This document shows positions 1 through 6,868 of a stretch of DNA of 9,495 nt, piece after piece. A model generated the notes under the pieces. That model was not told the DNA's origin and did not search any database. It saw nothing but the letters and a program-made list of their open reading frames with translations. Source of the DNA: Verrucomicrobiales bacterium (lineage in GTDB: Bacteria; Verrucomicrobiota; Verrucomicrobiia; Methylacidiphilales; JAAUTS01); NCBI GenBank assembly GCA_031279715.1, contig JAITHY010000051.1:1-9495 (forward strand), read 5' to 3'. Made by a program: the position numbers and the translations under genes. Numbering within the stretch: position 1 is the stretch's first letter; each line of letters begins with the position of its first letter.

Positions 1-433
1 GCGATTCGTTCAATTTATTTTGCAACTCGCCCAATTCGGACGCCTGACCGCCGCTGACCGCGCGCCAGTCGGCGAATTCTTTTTCCATCGTTTCGTCCAA
101 CGCCAGCTCGTTCAAACTAAACTCATTGCGCCGCTTTTTATTGCGGCTCAAGTGATTAATCGTGTGGTTCAGCGCGATGCGGTACAGCCAGGTGTAGAAC
201 GACGAGTTCCGTTTGTACGAGGACAAACTGCGAAAGGCCTTGTCAAAGGTTTCCATGAGCAAGTCGTTGGTGTCGTCATGGTTGGCGGTCATGTTGTAAA
301 TGACGCTGTAAAGCCGTTCCTGATAACGGAGCACGAGCCAGTCATACGCCGGCACATCGCCCGCCAACACACGCTCAACCAGCGTTTCATCCGGCACTTG
401 CGGTTCACCGGGTCTGAATTTTTCCTCTGCCAC
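1..433 (-). CDS. ECF-type RNA polymerase sigma factor (sigma-70 family), 3' end outside window
   Basis: Directs RNA polymerase to a specific promoter set. The 144 visible residues start at a GTG (431-433 on the plus strand). An in-frame TGA lies two codons upstream, so the start cannot be much earlier. Residues about 15-100 look like sigma region 2: an acidic GDVPAYDWLVLRYQERLY segment (region 2.1), then NHDDTNDLLMETFDKAFRSL, then SSFYTWLYRIALNHTINHLS, the classic region 2.3/2.4 signature, followed by basic RNKKRR. From about residue 105 an acidic linker toward region 4 begins, and region 4 itself lies beyond the left edge. The short N-terminus fits the ECF class. No clear Shine-Dalgarno is present. 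It is divergent from the permease at 632, and no anti-sigma gene is visible. The family call is firm; the regulon is unknown. Confidence 0.9.
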   Translation of the reverse strand, partial: MAEEKFRPGEPQVPDETLVERVLAGDVPAYDWLVLRYQERLYSVIYNMTANHDDTNDLLMETFDKAFRSLSSYKRNSSFYTWLYRIALNHTINHLSRNKKRRNEFSLNELALDETMEKEFADWRAVSGGQASELGELQNKLNES

Positions 434-580
434 CGTTCAAAACCATAATGGATAAACCGCCAGGCGCAAAGCGGTATTTCCAAAAAACACGGACCCCCGC
501 GCAACAATTCGACTGTCAGCGCGGAATTGGCAAAGGGCACCGTCAGCGGCGCGCGTGACAAATCCAAACCGGACAAAACC

Positions 581-610
581 TTGAAATTTTTACTTGCCTT
601 GGCCTTCAAT
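581..610 (+). promoter_or_regulatory. Possible sigma-70-like promoter of the permease gene
   Basis: TTGAAA at 581-586 and TTCAAT at 605-610 are separated by 18 bases and precede the permease ATG at 632; an AGGGA at 613-617 could be a distant ribosome site. The rest of the 198-base divergent gap (434-631) holds two copies of the iterated GTCAGCG motif (515, 542) and nothing else I recognise. The match is weak and this is inference only. Confidence 0.2.
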
Positions 611-631
611 TCAGGGAACTCTTTTCACCCT

Positions 632-1963
632 ATGGAAACCCAACCCTCATATCTGGCCAACGCCCAACCCAATCCCAGCTCCAACCGCGCCCCGTGGTAC
701 AAAAACACCGCGCCAACTTACGCGGGCATCATTCTGTGGTTCGTGTTCTGGCAGGACATTGTGAACACCGGCGGCGCGGGCGGCGGCTTGGCGCGCGGGA
801 TCTGGCTGCCCATCACGGCGGTGGCAACGGCGGCGGTGCTGTGCCACTTTTTGTTTTACCTCGTGCCGGGATTGTTCGGCTTGAAAACGGGCCTGCCGCT
901 GTATGTCATCGGCAGCGGCGTGTTCGGCGCGCGCGGCGGAATTTTGATGCCGGGGCTGTTGATGGGGTTGCTGCAATTCGGCTGGGTGGCGGTGAACGTG
1001 TATTTCTCGTCGCTGTTGCTGCACCAGACGCTGACGATGGTGCCGCTGTGGGCGATTATGGCGGCCTGGGGCGCGCTGGCGACGTTCATGGGATTGAAGG
1101 GCATTCATTACGTGGCAAAAGTGTCCACCTACTTGCCGCTGATTCCGCTGGTGATTTTAATCGTGCTGCTGGTGAAAACCATCGGCGGCGTGAGTGATTT
1201 CAAGCCGGAATTGTTCACCATCAGCGGCGCCTCGCTGAGTTCCTTCGGCATCTTCGCGGCAATTGTGGCGTATGTGGTCGGCTTCTTCGCCACGGCGGGC
1301 GCCGCTGGCGTTGACTTCGGCACGAACTCGCGCAACGCCGCTGACGTTCAGAAAGGCGGACTGGTCGGCGTGACGCTGGCGATGATCTTCACCGGCGTCG
1401 CCGCCATTCTCATCATCGCGGGCGTGTATGGCAACCCGCTGACGCTCGCCAAACTCGGCGGCACGCTGCAAGTCACCGACAGCGGCGTGTTGTCCGCCAT
1501 CCTCGGCGGCGGCGCGGCGAAGGTCGTGATGTTCCTGCTGGCGCTGGCGGCATTTCCGGCGGCGTGTTTTTCATCGCTGATAGCGGCCAATTCATTCAAG
1601 ACGATGCTGCCAAAGGTAAACGCCAATCTCTCCGTCGCCATCGGCGGCGCGGTGGCCATTGCCCTCGCCATCAGCGGCGTGGCGGGCAAGGCGGCGGCCA
1701 TTTTCGGTTTTATCGGCGCGAGTTTCGGCCCGATTTGCGGCGCGCTGGTGATGGATTATTTCCTGAGCGGCAGGACTTGGAGCGGCGCGCGGGCGGGCTT
1801 TAATCCCGCGGGCTGGGCGGCATGGGCGCTGGGCTTCACCGTTGGTGTGCTGCCGAATTTCGGGGTGAATGTTCCCATCGCGCCGGTCAGCGCGTTCGTC
1901 GTCGGCGCGGTGGTGTACGGCATTTGCGCCAAGCTGGGCATGCAAAGCAAAGTGGTGAAATAA
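632..1963 (+). CDS. NCS1-family permease (cytosine/purine-type transporter)
   Basis: Predicted inner-membrane secondary transporter of the nucleobase:cation symporter-1 type (cytosine, purine, allantoin or related substrates); the substrate cannot be told from sequence. The 443-residue protein fits the family's usual 400-500 and is almost entirely hydrophobic segments consistent with about 12 helices. The N-terminus APWYKNTAPTYAGI (20-33) is the conserved entry into helix 1. A glycine-rich GVFGARGGILMPGLLMG stretch (97-112) and MGLKGI (153-158) match NCS1 positions. VDFGTNSRNAADVQKGG (227-243) sits where NCS1 proteins carry their conserved Asp-Arg cytoplasmic motif. I chose ATG 632; the frame stays open to a TTG at 527, but that extension is not permease-like and runs over the intergenic region. 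It stands alone, divergent from the sigma factor, and ends in a strong hairpin. Confidence 0.8.
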   Translation: METQPSYLANAQPNPSSNRAPWYKNTAPTYAGIILWFVFWQDIVNTGGAGGGLARGIWLPITAVATAAVLCHFLFYLVPGLFGLKTGLPLYVIGSGVFGARGGILMPGLLMGLLQFGWVAVNVYFSSLLLHQTLTMVPLWAIMAAWGALATFMGLKGIHYVAKVSTYLPLIPLVILIVLLVKTIGGVSDFKPELFTISGASLSSFGIFAAIVAYVVGFFATAGAAGVDFGTNSRNAADVQKGGLVGVTLAMIFTGVAAILIIAGVYGNPLTLAKLGGTLQVTDSGVLSAILGGGAAKVVMFLLALAAFPAACFSSLIAANSFKTMLPKVNANLSVAIGGAVAIALAISGVAGKAAAIFGFIGASFGPICGALVMDYFLSGRTWSGARAGFNPAGWAAWALGFTVGVLPNFGVNVPIAPVSAFVVGAVVYGICAKLGMQSKVVK

Positions 1964-1990
1964 CACCCTGCGCAAGGCATTGCCGCAAAG

Positions 1991-2033
1991 CAAACAGCCG
2001 CTGACGGTGAGGTTCACTGTCAGCGGCTGTTTG
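1991..2033. terminator. Long hairpin between convergent genes, probable bidirectional terminator
   Basis: A perfect 15-bp inverted repeat (1991-2005 with 2019-2033) extends by one G-T pair and four more pairs to a three-base GGT loop, about 20 bp of stem in all. It lies 27 bases after the permease stop and 12 bases before the stop of the convergent TIM-barrel gene, so it could end transcripts from both sides. Neither flank has a clean T run (TTGTTG on plus, CTTTG on minus), so it may be a weak intrinsic terminator or a 3'-end stabiliser. Its arms contain inverted copies of the iterated CCGCTGAC/GTCAGCGG word (1998-2005 and 2019-2026). Confidence 0.65.
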
Positions 2034-2044
2034 TTGCCGCGTCC

Positions 2045-3532
2045 TTACAATTTTTCAATCGTCAAGTTGCGGAACTCAATCGGGTTGCCGTGATATTGCA
2101 AACCAATGCGCCCTTTGCGCGCCATGTCTTTGTAAGCTTTGTTGAACTTGTTCTTGCTGCCGTCGGGATTCTTGTGCGGCTCGGTCCATTCGTCCAGGTT
2201 GATTTTGGTTGTTTCCTGACCGTCAAGCATGACACGAATTTCCGATCCCTTGGCGATGATGGTGTAGTGGTACCACTGCCCCGGCTTGATTTCCTTTTTG
2301 TTCTGCGGGGCGAGGACATCAAAGATGGAGCCGCAAACCTCGCGGGACGGCGTGCCGTCTTTCGAATCGCCTTGCAAAATTTGCACCTCGATGGTGTTGT
2401 GCAGCCAGTCCTTGGTGTCGCTGCAACGCAGGAAGACCCCGCTGTTGGTCTTCTCCTCGCAACGAAAATCAAGATTGAGAATAAAGTCACCATAACTTTC
2501 CTGCGTCCACAATTCGCCACCGCCTTTGGCGCTGAGGATGCCTTTTTCAAAAACCCATGAGCCTGGCGCAAAGTCAGCGTTGGACAAATCAGGCTTGAAC
2601 AAATCCTCCGTCACAAACTCCCATTTCTGCGAGTCCTTGCCGCGACCATTCGCCCAGACATCGGAAACTTTGTCCGTATTGCCGGGCGGGATGACGATGC
2701 TCTTGGCGAGTTGTTCGGGGTGGGCGTCCGCTTGCCTGAGAAAAGCCACGCACGCGGCGACTTCCTCGGTCAGCTTCGGCGACATGTGCTCGTACTCAAT
2801 CAGCGGGATGCCTTTGAAGCCCTGCCGCCGCAACTCAGCCAACACCGCCGCCATGTTGCCCACGCCGCTGCCAAACGGCACATCGCGCCCCGATTTGGTG
2901 AATTGGTTGATGTCCGCCAAATGCAGCGTGATAATGCGACCTTTGAGCAACGCCAGCGCCTTCGCCGGCTCGAAGCCCGAACGCCCATAATGCCCGGTGT
3001 CAGCGCACACGCCGACGCTGAGGCTCAGCGGCTCCAGTGCCGCCCTGGTTTTCTCGGGATCGGCATAAGTGGACGGCGTCGCGTGGTTGTGCAAGGCCAG
3101 CGGAATGCCGTATTCCACCGCCAGCTTGTCCAGCATCGGCAGCTTGTCCACCGGCGGCTCGGTGGTAATCCATTGCAATTTCATGTCCTTGGCAAAATCA
3201 AAAATCTTCCGCCAATCCTGCTCGCCCCCCGCATTCACCACGCCGTAACTGACCAGCGTAACGCCAGCGGACCGCAATTTCTCCCGGATTTTTTCCCGCG
3301 CATCGGGACTCAGGTCATGCCCGAATTTCCCTTCCAAATCACCGCCCAGCTTTTGCCCCGGATAAGCCTCCAAATACCCGATGCCCAGTTCTCTCGCCTT
3401 GTCAACGGTCTCGAAAAAGGTGAGGTTGCGAAAGGTGTAGGCTTGCATTCCGATTTGCGGTTCGGCGCCAAAGCAATTAACCGTCACGATCAGCGCACCG
3501 CACAACATGATGTTTTTCAGGATGGATTTCAT
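2045..3532 (-). CDS. Exported sugar phosphate isomerase/epimerase-like TIM barrel fused to DUF1080 (3-keto-disaccharide hydrolase family) domain
   Basis: A 495-residue two-domain protein. Residues 1-23 form a Sec-type signal peptide (basic MKSILKN, hydrophobic core, likely cut after FGA). The cysteine at 20 is preceded by N, which does not fit a lipobox. Residues about 25-270 resemble the xylose-isomerase-like/AP-endonuclease-2 TIM barrel: QAYTFRN (30-36), YLEAYPG (53-59), LHNHA (147-151), CADTGHYGR (176-184), LHLADIN (203-209) and LIEYEH (244-249) supply the Glu/His/Asp ligands expected for a divalent metal. Residues about 303-495 are a DUF1080/LamG-like beta-sandwich: NSGVFLR (363-369), EVQILQGD (382-389), GQWYHYTII (418-426) and GRIGLQYHGNPIEFRNL (474-490). 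DUF1080 proteins include enzymes that cleave 3-keto-glycosides. The gene starts three bases after the Gfo/Idh stop, so the pair is surely co-translated. The role in glycoside breakdown is inferred from domains and neighbour. Confidence 0.9.
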   Translation of the reverse strand: MKSILKNIMLCGALIVTVNCFGAEPQIGMQAYTFRNLTFFETVDKARELGIGYLEAYPGQKLGGDLEGKFGHDLSPDAREKIREKLRSAGVTLVSYGVVNAGGEQDWRKIFDFAKDMKLQWITTEPPVDKLPMLDKLAVEYGIPLALHNHATPSTYADPEKTRAALEPLSLSVGVCADTGHYGRSGFEPAKALALLKGRIITLHLADINQFTKSGRDVPFGSGVGNMAAVLAELRRQGFKGIPLIEYEHMSPKLTEEVAACVAFLRQADAHPEQLAKSIVIPPGNTDKVSDVWANGRGKDSQKWEFVTEDLFKPDLSNADFAPGSWVFEKGILSAKGGGELWTQESYGDFILNLDFRCEEKTNSGVFLRCSDTKDWLHNTIEVQILQGDSKDGTPSREVCGSIFDVLAPQNKKEIKPGQWYHYTIIAKGSEIRVMLDGQETTKINLDEWTEPHKNPDGSKNKFNKAYKDMARKGRIGLQYHGNPIEFRNLTIEKL

Positions 3533-3535
3533 AAG

Positions 3536-4864
3536 TTAAAAGATCCGGTGGGAAGGGTGAATAAACGAATTCAGTTCGGGCATGCCTTTGACCTCCAATT
3601 TTTCGGCATCCCACTCAATCGGCTGCCCCGCGATAATGGCGAGGTTGCCCAACAGGACAAATTCCGTCAAATCCGCGGAGTGCTCCACAATGTTCGACCC
3701 CGGCGCGGGACCGTTTCCCTTGATGGCGTTAATCCATTCCTTGTGCGGTCCGCCATGGACACGCGGGATGGTTTTCTCCGGGCGTTTGAATTCCTTCATC
3801 GCCGTCTCGGGAATCAGGCGAGGCGAATCGGAATAATCCCCTGTCACCAAAATCACGCCCCGATCCCCGCGATAAATCGTACCGCCGCCCGGCAACTCTT
3901 TCTCCGCCTCCAACTCCGGCGGGCGCGGCGGTTTCTTGCCCCCGTCGTACCACGTCATCTTCAGCGGCGGACATCCGCCGCGCGCGGGGTACTCGAAATT
4001 GATAATCGACCACTTCGGCGCCGCCACCTTGTTCCCGCCCTCGGACTCCGCCGAGATTTTCACCGAACCGCGCAAATCCATCACCCAGAACGGCGCGTCC
4101 AGCAAGTGACAGCCCATGTCACCCAACGCACCGCTGCCATAGTTCCAATAACCACGCCAGTTGAACGGCAGCACGTTGCGCCGGTAATCATCCCACGGCG
4201 CCGTGCCCAGCCACAAGTTCCAGTCCAGCGTCAGCGGCGGCTTTTCAATCGCCGGCAAATCAATCCCCTGCGGCCACGACGGGCGGTTTGTCCACGCATG
4301 CACCTCCGTCACCGTGCCAATCGCTCCCGCGTCAATCCATTCCTTTACCAAGCGCGTGCCCTCGTTGGTGTGCCCCTGGTTGCCCATCTGCGTCACCACG
4401 CCCGCCTTGCGCGCCGCCTCTTTCAACAACCGAGCCTCGCCAATGGTGCGCGTCAGCGGTTTCTCCACGTAAATCGGCTTGCCCGCCTCCAGCGCGCGCA
4501 TCGCGGCGGGAAAATGCGTGTGATCGGGCGTGGACACCACCACCGCGTCGATTTGGTCCGCCATCTCGTCGAACATCTGCCGGTAATCGCGATAACGCAC
4601 CGCGTTCGGAAACTGATGAAACGCGCCTCCGCCACGGATAAAATCCACGTCGCACAGCGCGACAATCTCCTCTCCCGCCACATTGCGCACATTGTTAAGC
4701 CCCTGCCCGCCGACGCCGATGCAGGCCATGCGTAATTTATTCCCTTTCGGGGCCACCCCCTGCGCCCGCACCCAGGCGGGCATCCCGCAAGCCAGCAAAG
4801 CCCCGGCAGTGGTGGTTAAGAAACCGCGACGGCTGAGGCGCGCGGCTGAGTTGCCTTTCATCAT
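3536..4864 (-). CDS. Tat-exported Gfo/Idh/MocA family NAD(P)-dependent oxidoreductase
   Basis: Predicted sugar or glycoside dehydrogenase of the Gfo/Idh/MocA family. The start is the first of two ATGs (4864, 4861), with AGGA eight bases upstream; the frame continues to 4948, but that extension precedes the signal peptide and lacks a ribosome site. Of 442 residues, 1-34 form a Tat signal with SRRGFL (11-16), a hydrophobic core and a likely cut after VRA. The Rossmann motif CIGVGGQGLNN is at 48-58, VSTPDHTH at 110-117, and the family EKP motif at 134-136 (VEKPLT, catalytic Lys 135). GNQGHTNEG (161-169) and GALGDMGCHLLD (245-256, catalytic His 253) follow. Tat export suits an enzyme that folds around its nicotinamide cofactor before export. 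It is first in an operon with the downstream TIM-barrel/DUF1080 fusion, which may process its keto product. The substrate is unknown. Confidence 0.92.
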   Translation of the reverse strand: MMKGNSAARLSRRGFLTTTAGALLACGMPAWVRAQGVAPKGNKLRMACIGVGGQGLNNVRNVAGEEIVALCDVDFIRGGGAFHQFPNAVRYRDYRQMFDEMADQIDAVVVSTPDHTHFPAAMRALEAGKPIYVEKPLTRTIGEARLLKEAARKAGVVTQMGNQGHTNEGTRLVKEWIDAGAIGTVTEVHAWTNRPSWPQGIDLPAIEKPPLTLDWNLWLGTAPWDDYRRNVLPFNWRGYWNYGSGALGDMGCHLLDAPFWVMDLRGSVKISAESEGGNKVAAPKWSIINFEYPARGGCPPLKMTWYDGGKKPPRPPELEAEKELPGGGTIYRGDRGVILVTGDYSDSPRLIPETAMKEFKRPEKTIPRVHGGPHKEWINAIKGNGPAPGSNIVEHSADLTEFVLLGNLAIIAGQPIEWDAEKLEVKGMPELNSFIHPSHRIF

Positions 4865-5012
4865 AATTGCATTCCTTTCTCGTAAATTTAAATGATTATG
4901 ATTAGCAGCAAATGCAGTGGATGCAATGTTTTTAGGCGAAAAATCCAAAATTATTTTTGACCGTCAGCGTCCCTTGCCAAAGAACAAGCGACACGCTAGC
5001 CTTGCACCCTCC
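4865..5012. promoter_or_regulatory. Divergent intergenic region between the Gfo/Idh operon and the ABC permease operon
   Basis: The 148 bases are notably AT-rich near 4880-4910 (AAATTTAAATGATTATGATT), as expected for promoters, and must drive both divergent operons. A weak candidate for the plus direction is TTGCCA (4974-4979), 17 bases, then TAGCCT, close to the ATG at 5013. One GTCAGCG copy lies at 4963-4969. No clear operator palindrome was found. Promoter positions are inference. Confidence 0.4.
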
Positions 5013-5930
5013 ATGGTGGCGTTCATCCTCAGACGGGCCTTGCAAATGCTGGCAATTTTGGCGGTCATCGTCAGCGGCACGTTTTTAATGGTTCGCCTCG
5101 CGCCGGGCAGCCCGTTCGCGCAAGAACGCAAACTCGACCCCGCCACCGAACAACGCTGGAACGAACGCTATCACCTCGACGGCTCGCTGACGGCGCAACT
5201 TGGTTATTATTGGAAAAATTTACTGCGCGGCGACCTCGGTGAATCTCTCAAATACAAGAACCGCGGCGTGGCGGAAATCATCGCTGACGCGCTGCCAAAA
5301 TCCGCCGCCATCGGCGTCATCGCCCTCGCCCTGGCGCTGACAGTGGGCATCGTCACCGGCAGCCTCGCCGCCGCGCGGCACAACAGCGCCGTGGACCGCT
5401 CGCTGATGCTGGCGGCGCTGGCGGGAATTTGTTTGCCAACCTTTCTCATCGCGCCGCTGACAATGCTGGTGTTCGCCATCTGGCTCGGCTGGCTGCCGGT
5501 GGCGGGCTGGGGCGGACTGGCGCAATTGGCGCTGCCCGCCGGATGTCTCGCCGCGCCGTACGCCGCGTACTGCAGCCGCCTGATGCGCACGAGCATGCTG
5601 GACGTGTTGCACCAGGATTTCATCCGCACCGCGCGCGCAAAAGGATTGGCGGAGCGGACGGTGATTTACCGTCATGCGCTGAAAATCGGCATCCTGCCGC
5701 TCGTCAGTTACGCCGGGCCGCTGGCGGCCAACATCCTGACCGGCAGCATGGTGATCGAGGTCATTTTCAACATCCCCGGCATCGGACCCTTTTTTGTCAA
5801 CAGCGTGTTGAACCGCGATGTATTCCTGGTCGGCGGCACGGCCATGGTGTATTTCGCCATCCTCGTCACGCTCAACACAGTGGTGGACATTTTGTACACC
5901 TTCCTCGACAAACGCATCAAACTTTGGTAG
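5013..5930 (+). CDS. ABC transporter permease, DppB/OppB type (peptide/nickel-type importer)
   Basis: First of two inner-membrane permease subunits of a binding-protein-dependent importer of the peptide/nickel/oligosaccharide class. At 305 residues it is typical of DppB. The first helix (about 8-28) is followed by VRLAPGSPFAQERKL (27-41), the conserved DppB periplasmic segment with RYHLDGSLTAQLGYY, then LRGDLGESLKYK (71-82), VAEIIADALPKS (86-97) and a glycine-rich helix TVGIVTGSLAAARHN. The cytoplasmic EAA loop is DFIRTARAKGL (202-212), followed by GSMVIEVIFNIPGIG (244-258) and the standard C-terminal helix. The ATG at 5013 is preferred because the upstream open frame to 4917 is not permease-like; no Shine-Dalgarno is evident. 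The partner permease starts five bases after the stop. No ATPase or solute-binding gene is visible, so the substrate is open. Confidence 0.93.
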   Translation: MVAFILRRALQMLAILAVIVSGTFLMVRLAPGSPFAQERKLDPATEQRWNERYHLDGSLTAQLGYYWKNLLRGDLGESLKYKNRGVAEIIADALPKSAAIGVIALALALTVGIVTGSLAAARHNSAVDRSLMLAALAGICLPTFLIAPLTMLVFAIWLGWLPVAGWGGLAQLALPAGCLAAPYAAYCSRLMRTSMLDVLHQDFIRTARAKGLAERTVIYRHALKIGILPLVSYAGPLAANILTGSMVIEVIFNIPGIGPFFVNSVLNRDVFLVGGTAMVYFAILVTLNTVVDILYTFLDKRIKLW

Positions 5931-5935
5931 CCGCC

Positions 5936-6820
5936 ATGTTGTCCGCCCGCCACATCATCATCGTCAGCGTCGCGCTTCTCGCACTGGTGCTGCTAGCCGC
6001 GTGGATCGGGCCGCTGGCCAGCCCTTACGCTTACGATGACACCGGCTTCGCCCCGCTGCAATCCCCCGACTCGCAACATTGGCTCGGCACCGACGCCAAC
6101 GGTCGCGACGTGCTCACGCGCGTGTTTCACGGCGCGCGCATCTCGCTGCTGGCGGGCATGGTCGGCGCGCTGGTGAGCCTCAGCGTCGGCGTCTGCTACG
6201 GCACCGTCAGCGGCTATCTCGGCGGCAATGTGGACGCAGTGATGATGCGCTTCGTGGATGTGCTCTACTCGCTGCCGCGGCTCATCATCGTGATTCTGCT
6301 GATTTCCGTGCTGGACGAATCCTGCAAAAATTTCCTCGACCACCTCGGCCTGAAATTTTTCCAGGAATACTCCCGCCTGCTGCTGCTGTTCGCCGGCCTG
6401 GGCCTGGTCGAGTGGCTGACAATGGCCCGCATCGTCCGCGGGCAAGTGCTGACGCTGAAAGAGCGCCCGTTCATCCAAGCCGCGCAAGTCCTCGGCCAAA
6501 CACGCCCCCGCATCATGTTCCGCCATCTGCTGCCCAACCTCAGCGGCATCATCCTCGTCTACCTGACGCTGACCATCCCCGCCGTCATCCTGGAAGAATC
6601 CTTCCTGAGCTTCCTCGGCCTCGGCGTGCAAGCCCCGCAGGCAAGCTGGGGCACCTTGCTCAGCGAGGGCGCGGGCTTCATCAACCCCATCTCCATCGCG
6701 TGGTGGCTGTTGGCGGGCGCCGGCGCATGCATGGCGCTGACGCTGCTCGCGCTCAACTTCCTGGGCGACGCCCTGCGTGACCGCTTCGACCCCACTCGCC
6801 CAAAAATAACCGGAGGATAA
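5936..6820 (+). CDS. ABC transporter permease, DppC/OppC type
   Basis: Second permease subunit, pairing with the DppB-like protein five bases upstream. Of 294 residues, helix 1 spans about 7-25; HWLGTDANGRDVLTRVFHGA (48-67) is the hallmark DppC/OppC segment, followed by SGYLGGNVDAVMMRFVDVLY (92-111). The EAA loop IQAAQVLGQTRP (180-191) should dock on the ATPase subunits, and LEESFLSFLGLGVQAPQASW (219-238) is the canonical downstream signature. Between helices an extra loop, DESCKNFLDHLGLKFFQEYS (127-146), is longer than in E. coli DppC; such insertions are known in some homologues. The frame is open upstream to 5429 but that part overlaps the first permease and is not DppC-like. The two ATPases and the binding protein must be encoded elsewhere, as no such gene follows. 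Confidence 0.93.
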   Translation: MLSARHIIIVSVALLALVLLAAWIGPLASPYAYDDTGFAPLQSPDSQHWLGTDANGRDVLTRVFHGARISLLAGMVGALVSLSVGVCYGTVSGYLGGNVDAVMMRFVDVLYSLPRLIIVILLISVLDESCKNFLDHLGLKFFQEYSRLLLLFAGLGLVEWLTMARIVRGQVLTLKERPFIQAAQVLGQTRPRIMFRHLLPNLSGIILVYLTLTIPAVILEESFLSFLGLGVQAPQASWGTLLSEGAGFINPISIAWWLLAGAGACMALTLLALNFLGDALRDRFDPTRPKITGG

Positions 6821-6826
6821 TTTTCT

Positions 6827-6868
6827 TTGCCAATCGCCCCCGCTAATGGTTTACTTTTCACCCCATGA
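6827..6868 (+). CDS. Possible 13-residue leader peptide overlapping the next gene
   Basis: A TTG at 6827 begins a 13-codon frame (MPIAPANGLLFTP) that ends with TGA at 6866-6868, overlapping the ATG at 6865 as ATGA. GGAGGA at 6812-6817 sits about ten bases before the TTG, the best Shine-Dalgarno match near a plus-strand start in this window. The GGAGGA also encodes the last codons of the DppC-like permease, so it may be chance. It could couple translation into the DUF6941-like gene, which lacks its own ribosome site. Confidence 0.2.
   Translation: MPIAPANGLLFTP

Noticed and set aside
2045..3532. Lipoprotein signal in the TIM-barrel/DUF1080 protein (Cys 20)
   Set aside because: The residue before the cysteine is Asn, not Gly, Ala or Ser, and a good signal peptidase I site (FGA-EP) follows.
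2711..4735. A 674-codon open frame on the plus strand
   Set aside because: It lies antisense to two clearly real genes, its product is rich in Arg, His, Gln and Pro with no recognisable domain, and it is explained by third-position GC bias of the opposite strand.
4865..4948. Longer start for the Gfo/Idh protein at 4948
   Set aside because: The added 28 residues precede a normal Tat signal peptide, while the ATG at 4864 has an AGGA at good spacing.
5429..5935. Upstream extension of the DppC-like frame
   Set aside because: It overlaps the first permease in another frame, and the residues are Arg/His-rich shadow sequence; the DppC homology begins at the ATG at 5936.
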